Of a stretch of DNA of 64,000 bases, positions 12,186 to 25,130 are shown one piece after another. A model generated the notes under the pieces. That model ran no database searches and was not told the origin of the DNA. It saw nothing but the letters and a program-made list of their open reading frames with translations. Where the stretch lies: contig JAFMSR010000002.1 in NCBI GenBank assembly GCA_022818135.1, positions 26,279,448 to 26,343,447 of the forward strand, written 5' to 3'. The stretch's first letter is position 1; every line of letters starts with the position of its first letter. This stretch comes from Saxidomus purpurata. Lineage: Eukaryota; Mollusca; Bivalvia; Venerida; Veneridae. The position numbers and the translations under genes are program-made.

Positions 12186-13696
12186 CTGTAAACATAAAGT
12201 ATTAATCATATAACATAAATTTAGTAAGTATTTTTTCGATCGTCTCGTATTGTTTTATTATTTCATAACTTTTATAAAATTCATTTAATTTTTCTATGTC
12301 AGCTCTCGTAACATGAAAGTCAGTGGTCTATAATCAGCTGATAACTTTGATCTATATAATTATGAAGAAAAGTTACAGTAGTTCTGACTAGCGTTGAACA
12401 TGGACTTGATAAAATCCGTAATAGGACTGTTTACGGATCAAGTTCCGATAGCAAGACAAAGTAGTAGATTTTAGCAGAGTTTTTGCATCAACTGATGAAT
12501 TGTAACAGACATTGTATAGGAAGTTAAGTCCACTTGCATCGCAATAGTGCACTTTTGTCTGTAGAACTTGATGTAATCATATCTTCGGTGAATCATTAGA
12601 GACTAGAACAATCGCTCTTTTGAAATAATTAACGTAATCGTGAAGACATTACTTGGATGTTGTACTTAATATCGTGTATTTAGGATTACAAGCCTGTCAA
12701 CAATCTTCTATGAAAATGGCATTTTTTCAATGTTAGAAAGCGCTTCATAATAATATTTCTTCACTTCAGCATATAAACAAAACCATCTAAAGGGCTGGAG
12801 TGGTGTACTATTTATCAGAAAAGAAATGGTATTATATACACAATTTCTTGTCTGAGAATTGTTTATATTTCTTCCCTTTAGTTTCCATTTAAGCTTCTTT
12901 ATGTCCATAATGGAATATCAGCAAAATATTCAATCCTTATTTACACTGAAAGTTTCATCATTTTTTATAAATTCGACTGTAGTAGGCGCATGTAATTTTG
13001 TAAGAAGCGATATAACGAAAGAGCGCTTTGAAATTCGTGTTCTCAACTGTGATGATATAACGTATTACAGAAAAGCCTTGCTAATTCGGGAATCATTCCT
13101 TCATCTAACCAAGTTTCCAGCCCCAATATACCTAATCATAATGAACATTAAAAATTACGCTTCTGCTCCGAGTTCAGGGCGATTTTTTCCACTTTATATT
13201 TTATTTTACTATAAGAATTGAATTATCCTTCGGATCTGAACACTTTGGTAAATCTTCGGATCTAAACCATTATTATAATATCGATCTGCATGTGTAAGAA
13301 TTTGTATCTGAAAGGAGCTTTGTTATTTAATCGCTTTTGTTATTCTTTGAATCGCTTGGATGAAGTATGGCAATCTTTGATCTTTAAACATGTATGTCAA
13401 AAAATGTAAACATTATATGATTATAATGAGACGTGCTGCTTGAATATTCGTCATAAAGACTTCAAGAAAACTGACAAGGGCTGCTATTCTTAAGTGATAA
13501 CAAAACAACAATGGGAAAAGTGCATTATTCGATTGATTCCTGGCATTTCTTTATGTTATTTGACACATACTCGTCTTAAATCACTTAAAATACAAGGCAT
13601 TGGTAATGCATAACTCAACTTTTGCTATATATCTGTCCAATTTGTATAGCATATTATGTAAATATTGCACTTGGCACACGCCGATGCTGGCAATAG

Positions 13697-13851
13697 ATTT
13701 CCGATTTAGAGATCTTCTACGACTTACAGGGATATGTCTTCACAGAATCTCTCGAGAGAAAGCTGTCATTCTACTGCAGCATTTCCCTGATTATAGTCTC
13801 AAGTCAATTCTACAGAGAGAACAAGAAATACTGAGAAGATACAGCGACTAG
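13697..13851 (+). pseudogene. Helix-hairpin-helix-like coding fragment
   Basis: An open frame to TAG at 13849-13851 reads RDLLRLTGICLHRISREKA then VILLQHFPDYSLKSILQ and ends EILRRYSD. The pattern (I.S.EKA..L...FP...SL) resembles the C-terminal helix-hairpin-helix of MUS81/EME1-type nucleases. Upstream of about 13697 the frame loses protein character, and the possible acceptor (GGCAATAG) lacks a pyrimidine tract. It may be a stray exon remnant or chance. It lies 1.5 kb from receptor exon 2 on the opposite strand. Confidence 0.25.
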
Positions 13852-14959
13852 AATATACTTTATGACATGAGAGGCCATGATTATTTCAGTGGTGCAGAAA
13901 TTCTTTTCAAGAAAAGAGAAATTTATGTCTTTCTTTACTTGAAATGACATTTGCATAATATCATTTACGGACGGTGCTAGGGCTGTATTATATATTGTCT
14001 TTTGGTGCATGGAGAAAACGATTGTATGTAAATTATTCACATGAACCAGGATATTTTAAATCCATCGTTTAGTTTGCGTACACATTTACTTTGAAGCTCT
14101 GCACCAAGTTGAATTCTGCAGGTCATTTCATGCAAAGAGTAAGTTAAAACGAATCTATTTTACTAAAATGTATCACGAGGTTATTTTATGATGCAAACTA
14201 CACTCGAATATTTCATTTCCAGAAATCCTGTTCAGTTAGAGAATCGGACGAAATAGGATCAGATTCCATCTCTTATATAATGATATTGAGATAAGAATTT
14301 GAAATTATATTAAATTCTCACTTGTATCCACAGCAAGGCAAAAACAAATTTAAAATTTCGATCAGTTCATGTAGAGCTAGTTTATAATCTAAAAAAAGTA
14401 TTGCACTTCCAGTCCTATACTCTGGTTACAAAACAAACATGTACACATAGAATATACAGATATCCATTTCACAAAATGTAAATGGAAAAGGGTCAGGGCA
14501 AAAAGCTCTCACAACATTATATACAATCTTCCCGTACGAGTTTGATCAATACCGTCTAAGTGTATCCAGACTACAGGATATATACTCATCAGAAACATAA
14601 TCTTATCTTCTTTGCTCCTGACAGAATTGACGTAAAAGCAAATTGCAGGTTCATTCGCAGAACAAAAAGCTTTTAAAAACTTCCCTTTTTCCCCTATCAA
14701 TTCTTCTATATCAGAATTTGTTGTAATATTCAGCAACTTTATTAAAGGAAAAGGCCACATAAGTTTTATATTTGACTACATTTATTCGCCAGCGGGCGAC
14801 CTCCTTAGAAAGTCCTAATCAAAACAACACTGCTCTAAGTATTAGTTGTGAAAATGACTCATTACATGTACTATTTGTGCATGCAATTATGCAGCAACGT
14901 TTTATCCATGCCTCTATTTGTTCCTTTTTTAAGAAAATCCAAAACGATGCTGTAACTTA

Positions 14960-15850
14960 CGGTGCCCGTGAAGTGACATGTGATACATTTTTTTTTATTT
15001 CGTAATTACGAAATACATTTCGTATAAACGAAATACGATTTCGTAAAAACGAAATAAGATTTCGTAAAAACGAAATGTTATTTCGTAAAAACGAAATCTT
15101 ATTTCGTAAAAACGAAATCTTTTTTCGTTAAAACGAAATCTTATTTCGTAAAAACGAAATGTTAATTCGTAAAAACGAAATGTATTTCGTAATTACGAAC
15201 TAAGATTTCGTTTTTACGAAATAAGATTTCGTTTTTACGAAATCAGATTTCGATTTTACGAAATATATTTAATTCGTTTTTACGAAAACTTATTTCGTTT
15301 TACCGCAATGTATATATTTCGTTTAAACGAAATGTTATTTCGTTTTTACGAAATACATTTCGTTTTTACGAAATGTTATTTCGTTTTTACGAAATGTATT
15401 TCGTAATTACGAAATGTTATTTCGTTTTTACGAAATGTTATTTCGTTTTTACGAAATCTTATTTCGTAATTGCGAAATACATTTCGTAAAAACGAAATAA
15501 GATTTCGTAAAAACGAAATAACATTTCGTTTAAACGAAATAACATTTCGTTTAAACGAAATATATACATTGCGGTAAAACGAAAAGTTATTTCGTAAAAA
15601 ACGAAATGTTATTTCGTAAAAACGAAATGTTATTTCGTAAAAACGAAATCTTATTTCGTAATTACGAAATACATTTCGTTTTAACGAAATAAGATTTCGT
15701 TTTTACGAAATAACATTTCGTTTTTACGATATAACATTTCGTTTTTACGAAATAAGATTTCGTTTATACAAAATGTATTTCGTAATTACGAAATGTATTT
15801 CGTAATTACGAAATAAAAAAAAAGTATCACATGTCACTTCACGGGCACCG
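14960..15850. mobile_element. TA-flanked element filled with a palindromic TTTCGTAAAAACGAAA array
   Basis: Perfect 27-bp terminal inverted repeats (14960-14986 and 15824-15850, starting CGGTGCCCGTGAAG) are bordered by TA (14958-14959, 15851-15852), as in Tc1/mariner-type MITEs. The inside is almost wholly a 17-18 bp unit, itself palindromic: TTTCGT, four bases, ACGAAA, with short spacers such as GTTA or CTTA. Blocks with an AAAA centre and with a TTTT centre alternate. A marker GTTTTACCGCAATGTATATA at about 15298 recurs inverted at about 15560-15584, so the whole element is one long hairpin. No ORF of its own. Confidence 0.88.
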
Positions 15851-15934
15851 TAGTAACTCACATACATGTAGGGTGTGCAAATAAAGAAGCTGCTGTACAT
15901 ACTCCAATACATGACAAAGTTCCTTACTTAGATT

Positions 15935-16215
15935 CATTTCAGAAGAATGGCTTTCCTGATAACGTGTCATTTGGTTTCGTTTATTTCAAATTGTCCGAAG
16001 AAAAGAAACACATTCAATCCACTCTATGGAATAAAAATGTCTTATTAACATATTAAGGACATGATAGTGTGTTTCGCATGGGACTTGATAGGACTATCTA
16101 GATTATTTTCTCGTGGAAACGCTGACAGAGGTTCTCCATTGTTATGTTGATATTCCATATAAATACTTCGGCAAGGGAATACAAAAACTCAAAACATCCA
16201 AATGCTAATAGCATC
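15935..16215 (+). repeat. Local diverged repeat, family 1, copy a
   Basis: GGCTTTCCTGATAACGTGTC..TCCGAAGAAAAGAAACA..AAATACTTCGGCAAGGGAAT aligns in order with 21275-21590 and 29400-29715. Confidence 0.6.
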
Positions 16216-18639
16216 TTTAAAGATAATTGATTGGAAAATTAGCATGTATGCATGTCGAAGAACTTTGTAATTAAAAGACAATATTTTCTTGTTGTTTTAT
16301 CATTTTCTTCATCTACTGATCTCCAATTTCTTTCAAATGACGGAAATTATATTCTGTCAAACAAACGTTTCCATCAGTTCTTAACAAATACCACCCAAGA
16401 TCATAACAGTAATGGTCAGTGACAAACATTTTTCACAACCTTAACTGAGTATAAAGTATATGTCGTTGTAGACAACATGTTAAATTTACAGGTAATTGAA
16501 ACAGTCTTACGACATGTATTTTTCTCTTCACAGCAAACACGAGTATATATATTTTGTAACATTAACTTCTATAAATATTTTGTTCTATAGCTCATATGTT
16601 TACAAGCAGTGTAAAATTCTCCATGGAATAAATGTATTGATATATTTGATTTAAAACATACGAAATGAAGAGACTCTAAGTTGAAATTTACATAAAACAA
16701 ATGCAAATTCAAACATACTCGATAAAACTGTATTATCGGTTCAATTGTGATCAAAAGTACTTCTCAATTTGATATTTATCGAGGTTCTAACAAATTATCA
16801 TTACCTGTTGCCTAAATCGTTATCATATTTCTATTAGAAGTTGTAAAATGTATACATTATCCAAAGTTTTGTACTTCCAAAACTGGTGTCCAATTACAGT
16901 TAAGGTGGAAGGATACTATATAAAACCTTAGTGTTTGGTACCAACTGAAACTGAAGAATCGATTCAGACTAATTATTGACGTATTTATGACATAACGTTA
17001 CCATACGTCCAATCATGACCATGTCGCGCCATTTTACGTCGGTTGTACGGAGACAAATTTGTAAATACTACTGTACTGAGACATTTGTTGTCGTAAGCAA
17101 AAAATTGGTATCAAAAAAAGCTAAATTGCCTCAGCAATGATATATGTTTCATTATCTACCAAAATGATATCGACGTTTTCATTTTTTTTAATACTTAAAT
17201 TTGTTACAAGACAGCAGCCTTTTTTCTATTTTTGTCCCATAATTTTGGATCTTATGTCTCAAACAATGCACATAGATCAGTGTGAAAGAATATTTTACAC
17301 TATATATAATTTCTTAGAATACGTAATCTAAAATGTTTGCAATGGATGATTTTTCGTAAAATATTAACTGCAAATATATGTTTATGAGTTTACAGTTTCT
17401 TTCCAGAAATAAAATATTTTCGTTCGTCCTTTCATCATTTAGTTAAATGCAAGATTACAACTAAACCCTTTACTGCGAAGTCTTCATTAACGTAATTATG
17501 AAGAACAAATCCTGAAAATCTCCGAGGACATCAAATAATTTGTTTTCACATTGCACTTTGGACATGCTTAATTGTGACAAAGTGACATGCGGTGAGATAC
17601 AGACTCGATGGCGCATCACAATTTATGTGCGCTCATGAGGTTAGGTACCATACTGGGCTCATAAAGATTTTTTTTTTCGTCTGAGAGGACGTGGTAGTGA
17701 AAAGATAATAACAAAGATAATGCCCGTGTTGCACGTTGAACTAGTGCTGATGTCTTTTTTTATGACATTAACTTATGAAGAACATATTTCGTTTAAAGGA
17801 AGGATTAGACAAATAGATTCTGATGATTTAATTTAAGTTAAACAACCGTCTATCCCTAGTTTATACTTTATTAAACTGCTTTAATCGTACCAGATTCTTG
17901 TTAAGTATAAGAACTAAGATGTTTCCCTGTTTTGTCTACTCTGGACAACGTGTTGATCTTTATCAAAGCAGATCACTTCTAATAATGTTATGACTAAATA
18001 GAAACGAAAAGCTAAAAACAAACTGCAAAACAGTTTTAATCTGTAAAGTGTCTGGAAGAACCAATCAAAATATTTCTATCACGTAAAATGTGGACATTGA
18101 GCTTTTAGTTAATGACTATAAACTAGAGTATTTAGCATTTCGAACCCGAATCAATTTTCTAAGACTTTGATTCCACTAAGTACTATTTTTTGGTTGGTAC
18201 TGTGTAAAGATTTTTGTCAGAATTTTTCATTATTCCTTTATACCAGAGGACTCGAACAAAATAATCTTGCCATTGTTAAGACTGTCAATGTCATATACAA
18301 AGAACACGTACGCCGTCTTTAGGTTTTGAATTAGTTTTCTGACAATATATTTCAAATCTAAATAAGTAAGTAAATATATACATTAGAGAAGCTACAAAGT
18401 CCGACAGAATGTTTGAATATTCTGTGCCGTAATAAGGAAACCAGCAACTGCTCGACAGGGAATAAAAAGATTTAAGTCTCAGCTATATGATCTTCGTACT
18501 GTCTTTGTTTCCTTTTCGCAGGAAACAAAGTTAACCCAAAAGCGACACTTGTTGCATCAATAAACAAGTGTGGAACGTTTGCCATCATAAACAGAACAAA
18601 CAAATAAGAAAGTATATTCCGGATCAATACGTATCATGA

Positions 18640-18800
18640 AACAGTTAGCTGACAGCCTACGTTTATTCGGTTACATAATCCGTTTAAATGAAACATCATG
18701 TAAGCGCTTTAGGTCACGTGATTCTCTTGTATTCGTAGTAAGCGATTTCCGCTCTACAATAAACATGAGGCAATATTGTCAGATACATATTGATTCCACA
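18640..18800 (+). repeat. Local diverged repeat, family 2, copy a
   Basis: TAGCTGACAGCCTACGTTTA..GTAAGCGATTTCCGCTCTAC..AATAAACATGAGG aligns with 24110-24250, 28305-28460 and 33670-33820. Confidence 0.5.
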
Positions 18801-19284
18801 GAGTTTCGTTTACATAACATTCAAATGAGATAAAATGTAAACAGAGCATTGTAACCTGTCAAAATAATCAACTTCTGAGTTAAATTCAATCACTTGAACA
18901 GAATAGAAAAACGTTTTCTTGGAGGTGTTTGGTACTTTTATTTTAGACATGTTTAACTGTCGAGAGCATTACCTTAATATGTTTTACTATCAAAGTATAG
19001 ACATTTCAAAGTGGAAAGCAAATGGTACGTGTTGGCTAATTCGAAGAATAAAACTTCTATCAGTTATTCATATGTTAGCATTTATCGCGATGTTTAAGAA
19101 CAATATCACTCAATGTTCCACTGCTTTTTATTTGTATATATTGCAAATGAAATTATTTGAGCGTAATTCTTTTGACCACGTGTACAATGTAGTGTTTATA
19201 TGATTGCAGGAACGCCTTCTGAGTCAAAAAGAGTATTTTTCGAATTTCACCTTTGTGTTCCTTCCTTTTATTATGGAACTAGAA

Positions 19285-19760
19285 CTGCCAACAAGAGTAG
19301 CCATCTTGACCCTATATCGTCCACCTGAGTGCATGACCTACTTATTACACAATGTGATCAAAATCAACCTTGATCTATATGTGTTCCAGATTTAGTTAGG
19401 TCATCATCAAGACCGGAAGATTCTGGCTAATTCTCATAAAATTGGTTACAAAATGTGACTTTTAGAGCAATAAAAAGTTATCTCTTGATCTGATCTTGTT
19501 ACCTAGTTTTGGATCCAAGGTGATCACCATTCCAATATAACATAGACACACATTTTGACCAATGTTCATTTGATTGGCTATAAAATGTGGCTTCTAGAGT
19601 GTTGACAATGTTCTTCTTTAATTTGACTGTGTGACCTAGTTTCTATATAACTCCAGATGATGCAGATTTAAACTTGACCTAGAAATCATTGAGACAAACA
19701 TTTTGACCAATTTACATGATGGTAGTCTCTAGAATGATTTCATTGTCGACAGTCATCCAG
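19285..19760 (-). repeat. Mollusc-type dispersed repeat with internal ~130-bp periodicity
   Basis: Recurring phrases TTGACCAATGTTCATTTGAT, GGCTATAAAATGTGGCTTCT, TGTGACCTAG and TGACCTAGAAATCATTGAGA are spaced about 125-145 bp apart. This wording is common in bivalve genomic DNA as I remember it. Non-coding. Confidence 0.6.
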
Positions 19761-21274
19761 CTAATACTATGAAAACAAGAATAAATGCCAGAAGTCTTGT
19801 CAGAAGTTCAAAATGTTTTGCAATAACAATATAATCACATGCATACTCTTAATATACTTTACAACTTTAATACAGGGGCCGATTGATTAAAACCAAGGAA
19901 TAGAAAGCAGCAATTTTTTTTTAATTTTCAAATTACACAGAGTCTTGCAATTACGACAATATACCCGTCAAATCCCTGGTTGCATTGTTTACAGTGTTAT
20001 AATAATTGCTTATGACTACAATAACTGTGCAAAGACATATATATATATACAAAATTTATACAAGAATATTAAGTGGAAGTGTATGTTACCGTTATTGCAA
20101 GGAAAACTTCGTGGCATACAGACTGTTATATTTCCCAGAATGGTGTTCTATTTAATCATTTGTTTTACAATATGTCAGAGTTTTTCTACCTAGAGTAATA
20201 GAGCAAAATCTAGAAATGTGTGCAAAGAAAACCCATGCTCCCGCTTTGTGCTATTCAGTAACATGCAAATATGAAAATGTATAACGACTATCATACAGGT
20301 GCACACATGTGTTTCTCTGAACTATTAAGTGCAAATGTGGCCATAATCGAACTTGACCTGTAAAGATGGATATTTACGAATGTAAATTGTATATAGTGGT
20401 CATCTGTAGTGAGCATAGGCTATATTCAATGCATTGTTACTGTACTTTCTATGCGAATTTTAAATTTTTAAAACATTTTTCCTGACCATCATAATGGAGA
20501 GAAACAGTCCCGCTAAGATCGTTATGGCGGGTTTTTCAATTTGGAAAATTTTAATTGTTGGGGGAAAGACAGCACGAAACGTACCGGAAATTTCCGCCGA
20601 TACGAACAAAACAATATAAACAAAGAATACTCAGAACTCGGCAAAACATGAGCGGGCCTATATATACACAAATAAATCCATTCAGTGAACAAACATTGAA
20701 TTTTATAGTTTCTATTACAGATGAAAACGTTTCGATACTGCTCTTAGTGCTCAATATTATTACTTCAACAATGAAAAATCTAGTTTGGTTACACATGTAC
20801 CAAATGCAGATATTTTTAATACCGAAATAATAACGCTATTGTGTGTAAGTCATATCGGCGAACATTTCTGGTACGATCGGCCTTTTGTGTGTTCTGGTCT
20901 GGTCTGGTCAGGGCTTTACCACATACCTAAATATTTACCGAAATGGACTGTTATTTGCCGAAAAAAAGTTGTTTAATTTAAAACACGATTATTCATCATT
21001 TTTATCATTAAACTATTATGTGCCTTTGTAGCAAATTTAGAATACTGCACTGTTTACCAGTGGAATTTTGTCCAATGTCAGTAACTTCAACGAAGTCTTT
21101 TCAGTATGAAAAAGAATTTATTCACTACTACCGATACGGTGATAAATTGATAATTGCCAGCACACCAGTGACTCCCAGTTACGTGACCCCAAACATGCGT
21201 TGCGCTGAGGCGCAACGCAATAAACGAACGATCTAATAACATACTACTCCGACTTCAGAGATTTACCAAATGAC

Positions 21275-21590
21275 AATGTCCAGTAATTTCGTCAAAGAAA
21301 ATGACTTTCCTGTCAAGATAACGTGTCATTAGGCATTGTTTTAATTTAGTTATCAGAATAAAAGCAAACATATTTCATATATTTGTACAATATACATTTG
21401 ACAGGAAATAGATTGAAATGGGTCGTATATCACATGAGAAAGACATGTTATTGTAGCGTGTTTAGCAAATGTGCCTATCTGAAGTATTTTTCTTAGCGAA
21501 CGCCTGACAACGCATCACCATCATTTTGATTATATTTCAGAGAAGTATAAAGGCAAGGGAATTAAAGAGCTTGATGGTAGGGATGCCAAT
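21275..21590 (+). repeat. Local diverged repeat, family 1, copy b
   Basis: GACTTTCCTGTCAAGATAAC..GACAGGAAATAGATTGAAAT..AAGTATAAAGGCAAGGGAAT. Roughly three quarters identical to copy c by eye. Confidence 0.65.
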
Positions 21591-22469
21591 AGCCACTTTA
21601 TAAATAGTTGAAAGAAACCGTCATACAAAAAAGCAAGAAATAGTTAAAAGGCATTCCGATTTAAAGACTTTATCATTGTTCATGAATTTGTTACTTATCA
21701 AATTATTTGGCTTAAAGAAACAAAGTTTAACTTATCTTTTTGAATATTTCCTTCATCTTTAGTTTTTAAAAGCAAAGTTACACATAATGCAGTTAGTTTT
21801 GCATCATGCACTTGCTGTTGAAATATTTTGGATAAAATTGAAGCATTTCTTTGCTGCTTTGACATATTTTTTCCTTAGTAAATACATGTAATTCGTTGTT
21901 ATTTTAACTGCCAGATAGCATATAATTTGCTTTCCTCACTAAATATATGAGTTCTTTTCAGTAAAGTTATATTTCGTAATTATATTCTTCTATGAATATG
22001 ATTTTCTCTTTGATACCTGTAAAATAGTAAACAACAACAATCTACATAAAACAACAACTGTTTACAAAATCATTCTTCTTTGATATTGTTTCTGTAGGAT
22101 AAATGTAATTCCATTTGTCGAATATTTATTTAACTAAATCTTATGTGAATAATATAAGATTGGATGTATTAAATAAAGTATTCCAAAATTCATAGCATGG
22201 TCCAAAACTTCAAACAACTTCGTACAAATTGGCAGATGGGCCCAATTTCTACAATGGTCAATTCTGAGTCACCAGGACTTATTATTTCTATGAAATAATA
22301 TCCTGTCATTGGGTTTAAAGAGAAATCAAAACAATGAACACTCTTTACATACGTTCACTAGACAATATTGCCTGGCTGTTTTGGCAAAGAAGTTTTTAAT
22401 GTAGCAGCCGAGTGTTCTGCATGAAAAGGAATGAAACACTTATGTAGAGCTCCGTGCAGTTAACATCCA

Positions 22470-22566
22470 AGCCAAGTTTTATCAACATTAGCTGGGTGGT
22501 TTCAGAGGAGAAGTCGTTTGAATGAATTGGTGGGCAGACATACATCAGACGGTGACTGGTGCCAGG
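22470..22566 (+). repeat. Second copy of the AGAGGAGAAGTCGTTTGAA repeat
   Basis: CAAGTTTTATCAACATTAGC and TTTCAGAGGAGAAGTCGTTT correspond in order to the copy at 1880-1992. Related sequence probably continues to about 22750 (GACATGGCCACCTGAGGGCA). Confidence 0.5.
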
Positions 22567-23389
22567 TAAGCTAAAAATGATCAACTTTGAGATCTCTCGA
22601 TAGACACAACATTTTATCATTTTATGTATACATGTACACAACGTTTCTTAAATCACATTTCATAGTATTGTTCCCAAATGACATATTACCAAGATTATGA
22701 AGAATGTTTATTTGTCAAGACATGGCCACCTGAGGGCAAGGCTCATTTTTATCAATTATCTAGTATAAAAGTAGCATATTATATAAATGTTCTCATCTTA
22801 AGCCATTAGTAAGTTTTTTTAATAAGGCCATATGAATCATCCTTAAATGACCTACTAGCTATATTGTTGATACATACATTAATTTGTAAAATAATTCCAT
22901 CAGGGAGTGGAATAATAACCATCAAATTTATATAGAAAAGAGAAGTTTGGAAGCACATATATGTCCATTAGGTGACAAGATATTATCAGATGGCAGAGTA
23001 CTCTCTCCCAATGGCTATATTCAGAAACGTTCCCCCGCTATAAAAATATTTAAGAATTCATAATACTGACCTCCTCAAATTTGAGTTGGCACAGTTTTTA
23101 ATTGTACGCTGTTTTAACTATACGCTGTTTTAACTATAAGCTTTTGAAATCACAATTAGCGGTGCATTCCGACATTTTCATTAGATTTTCGCACATTTCT
23201 TTGTTGATTTTCACTTGACAATGTGTTGTTGATTCTTACATTTACATTTACATTTTCGGTTTTGATAGTACATGTTTATCATTTTTGATTAATAAGATTA
23301 ATTCAATATATCTAATATAAGTAAAACAACTAATAATTTGAAATAGAGGCTGTCTCTATATATTTCATTTTCCCTTTAATTAGGTGATC

Positions 23390-23497
23390 TTTTTTCACCT
23401 TTTCATGTTTTGTCATTTGTCAACCTTATGTTAGGCTAGAAGCTTTGTAATTTTGCTTAATGCCGAATAAATGTTGTTGTTGTTGTTGTTGTTGTAT
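23390..23497 (+). repeat. (GTT)n microsatellite, probably the 3' tail of a non-LTR element
   Basis: AATGCCGAATAAATG is followed by about eight GTT units (23473-23497). A polyadenylation-like AATAAA joined to a short tandem repeat is how many non-LTR retrotransposons end. No reverse transcriptase remnant was found upstream. Confidence 0.45.
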
Positions 23498-24109
23498 TAA
23501 AAACAAAATCTTCTGAAACTGTGAGCAAGCAGCTTAAAAAAGTTCTCTGTAAAGATTTGTGTCACAGGAAAGTCTGCAGTATTTGAAGGATTAACAGTTA
23601 TTCATTTTTATCACTTTGTTGTACAGTAAGACAGAGGATAAAACATTTCTTTTAGCGACTTGTTCCTGTGTTTTAACATATTAATTGTAATATAATCATG
23701 TATATGACGAAGCAAATAGGAAAGAATGTCTCGATACCGTGTTTTCTTTTATTACATGTCACATTTTACTTATTTCTCGGATTATATTTTCATATCTGAA
23801 TTATGACTAGAGTTACACTTTGAGAGATAAAAAACACATTTTGTAAGAGGTAGTTACTTAAATAGACTGTTTTTCGTCCAAAACTCTCATGATATATTCC
23901 AATATTCGTAATTTACATTGATATGACAAAATTGGTGACTTGTCTAAAGGGGGTAAATCCAAAATGGACACTTGGTCTATTGCATTTTAAGAAGTGCGCA
24001 TTGTTTTCTAAAATCGACCATTTTATAGACACGTTAGCATTTTTCTTGGCCTCTGCCTCAGGGGGAAATAACTTATATAAGGTCAATAGCTGTCTGACAT
24101 CCAAATCCG

Positions 24110-24250
24110 TTCGTTTTAGATGACAGCTAACGTTTATACACTTCCATAATATGTCTACATAAAACAAAATGAAAGCGCATTGAGTAACGCGAGTCCCTTG
24201 TGTGCTTAGTAATCGATTTTCTACACTGCAACAAACATTATTCAATCATC
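24110..24250 (+). repeat. Local diverged repeat, family 2, copy b
   Basis: GATGACAGCTAACGTTTATA..AGTAATCGATTTTCTACACT..GCAACAAACATTATTC. Confidence 0.5.
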
Positions 24251-24744
24251 AAAATTTGACATATATTTCAATAGTTTTAGATATTTTTCAAGTTCTATAG
24301 AATTTCATTAACATTATTCTCATTTTTGTAAGCATAATGCTTTACTTTATACAAATATACAACTGATGTATCAATTAAGTAATAGTATCCGTTCAAGCGT
24401 TGTTTGTATTCTAATAAACAAAACTTTAGAATTTTAGTGCACAACAATTACCAACGAAGACCCTAGACCTTATGTCGAACTGAACTGTATAATGATGGTT
24501 TATTTAACGATTTACAACTCTTGAAAATTTAATGATATCATTTCGCTTCAAAAATGGTCAGAGGCATGAAATGAAATGATATTAATATGACGCCAGTTTA
24601 TTATAAGGTGTTATGTTAAAAAAAGGCAACAACATTTACTTTAATTTGTTGTTTCGCATGCTTAAATTAAGCGTTTAGCCGCTCATACTATAGGATTAAC
24701 CAATGAAACTGTCGACCTTCCTTTCCCTATAACAGTAAAAACAG

Positions 24745-25130
24745 ACCAGCGACCTATCGGGCGTGGTCAATTCATGAATTGAACAAACTTAGTAGAGGTC
24801 CATTAGGCAATATTATATACCAAAGTCTAAGCCGAAGCCTAGGCCTTATTGTTTTGTAGAGGATTAAAATGAATTTTCCCATATAAGTCTATACAAAAAG
24901 CGGTGACCCCTTGGGTATGGTCAGTCATGACTCCGGGGCATGATTTGAACAAACTTGGTAGAGGACCACTAGACCATGTTATAGACCACATAATTCTAGG
25001 CCTATTTCCTATGTAAGATTATGTAAAACAAGTGACACCCCGGTCTGGGTAGATTTTAACCCCTGGGACAGGATTTGAACAAACATGGTAGAAATCTACT
25101 AGAAAATGCTACATACCAAATATCTAAACT
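24745..25130 (+). repeat. Mollusc-type dispersed repeat with three diverged sub-units
   Basis: GAACAAACTTAGTAGAGGTC, GAACAAACTTGGTAGAGGAC and GAACAAACATGGTAGAAATC occur at about 24780, 24959 and 25077, each followed by TAGACCATG or similar and ATACCAAA. This is a dispersed repeat type I associate with bivalves. Confidence 0.6.

Noticed and set aside
12859..13221. 120-codon plus-strand ORF
   Set aside because: The upstream part is low-complexity Phe/Leu/Ser sequence from T-rich DNA; no splice context or protein character.
14960..15850. CRISPR-like array
   Set aside because: Units are palindromic and abut without unique spacers, lie within TIRs and the genome is eukaryotic.
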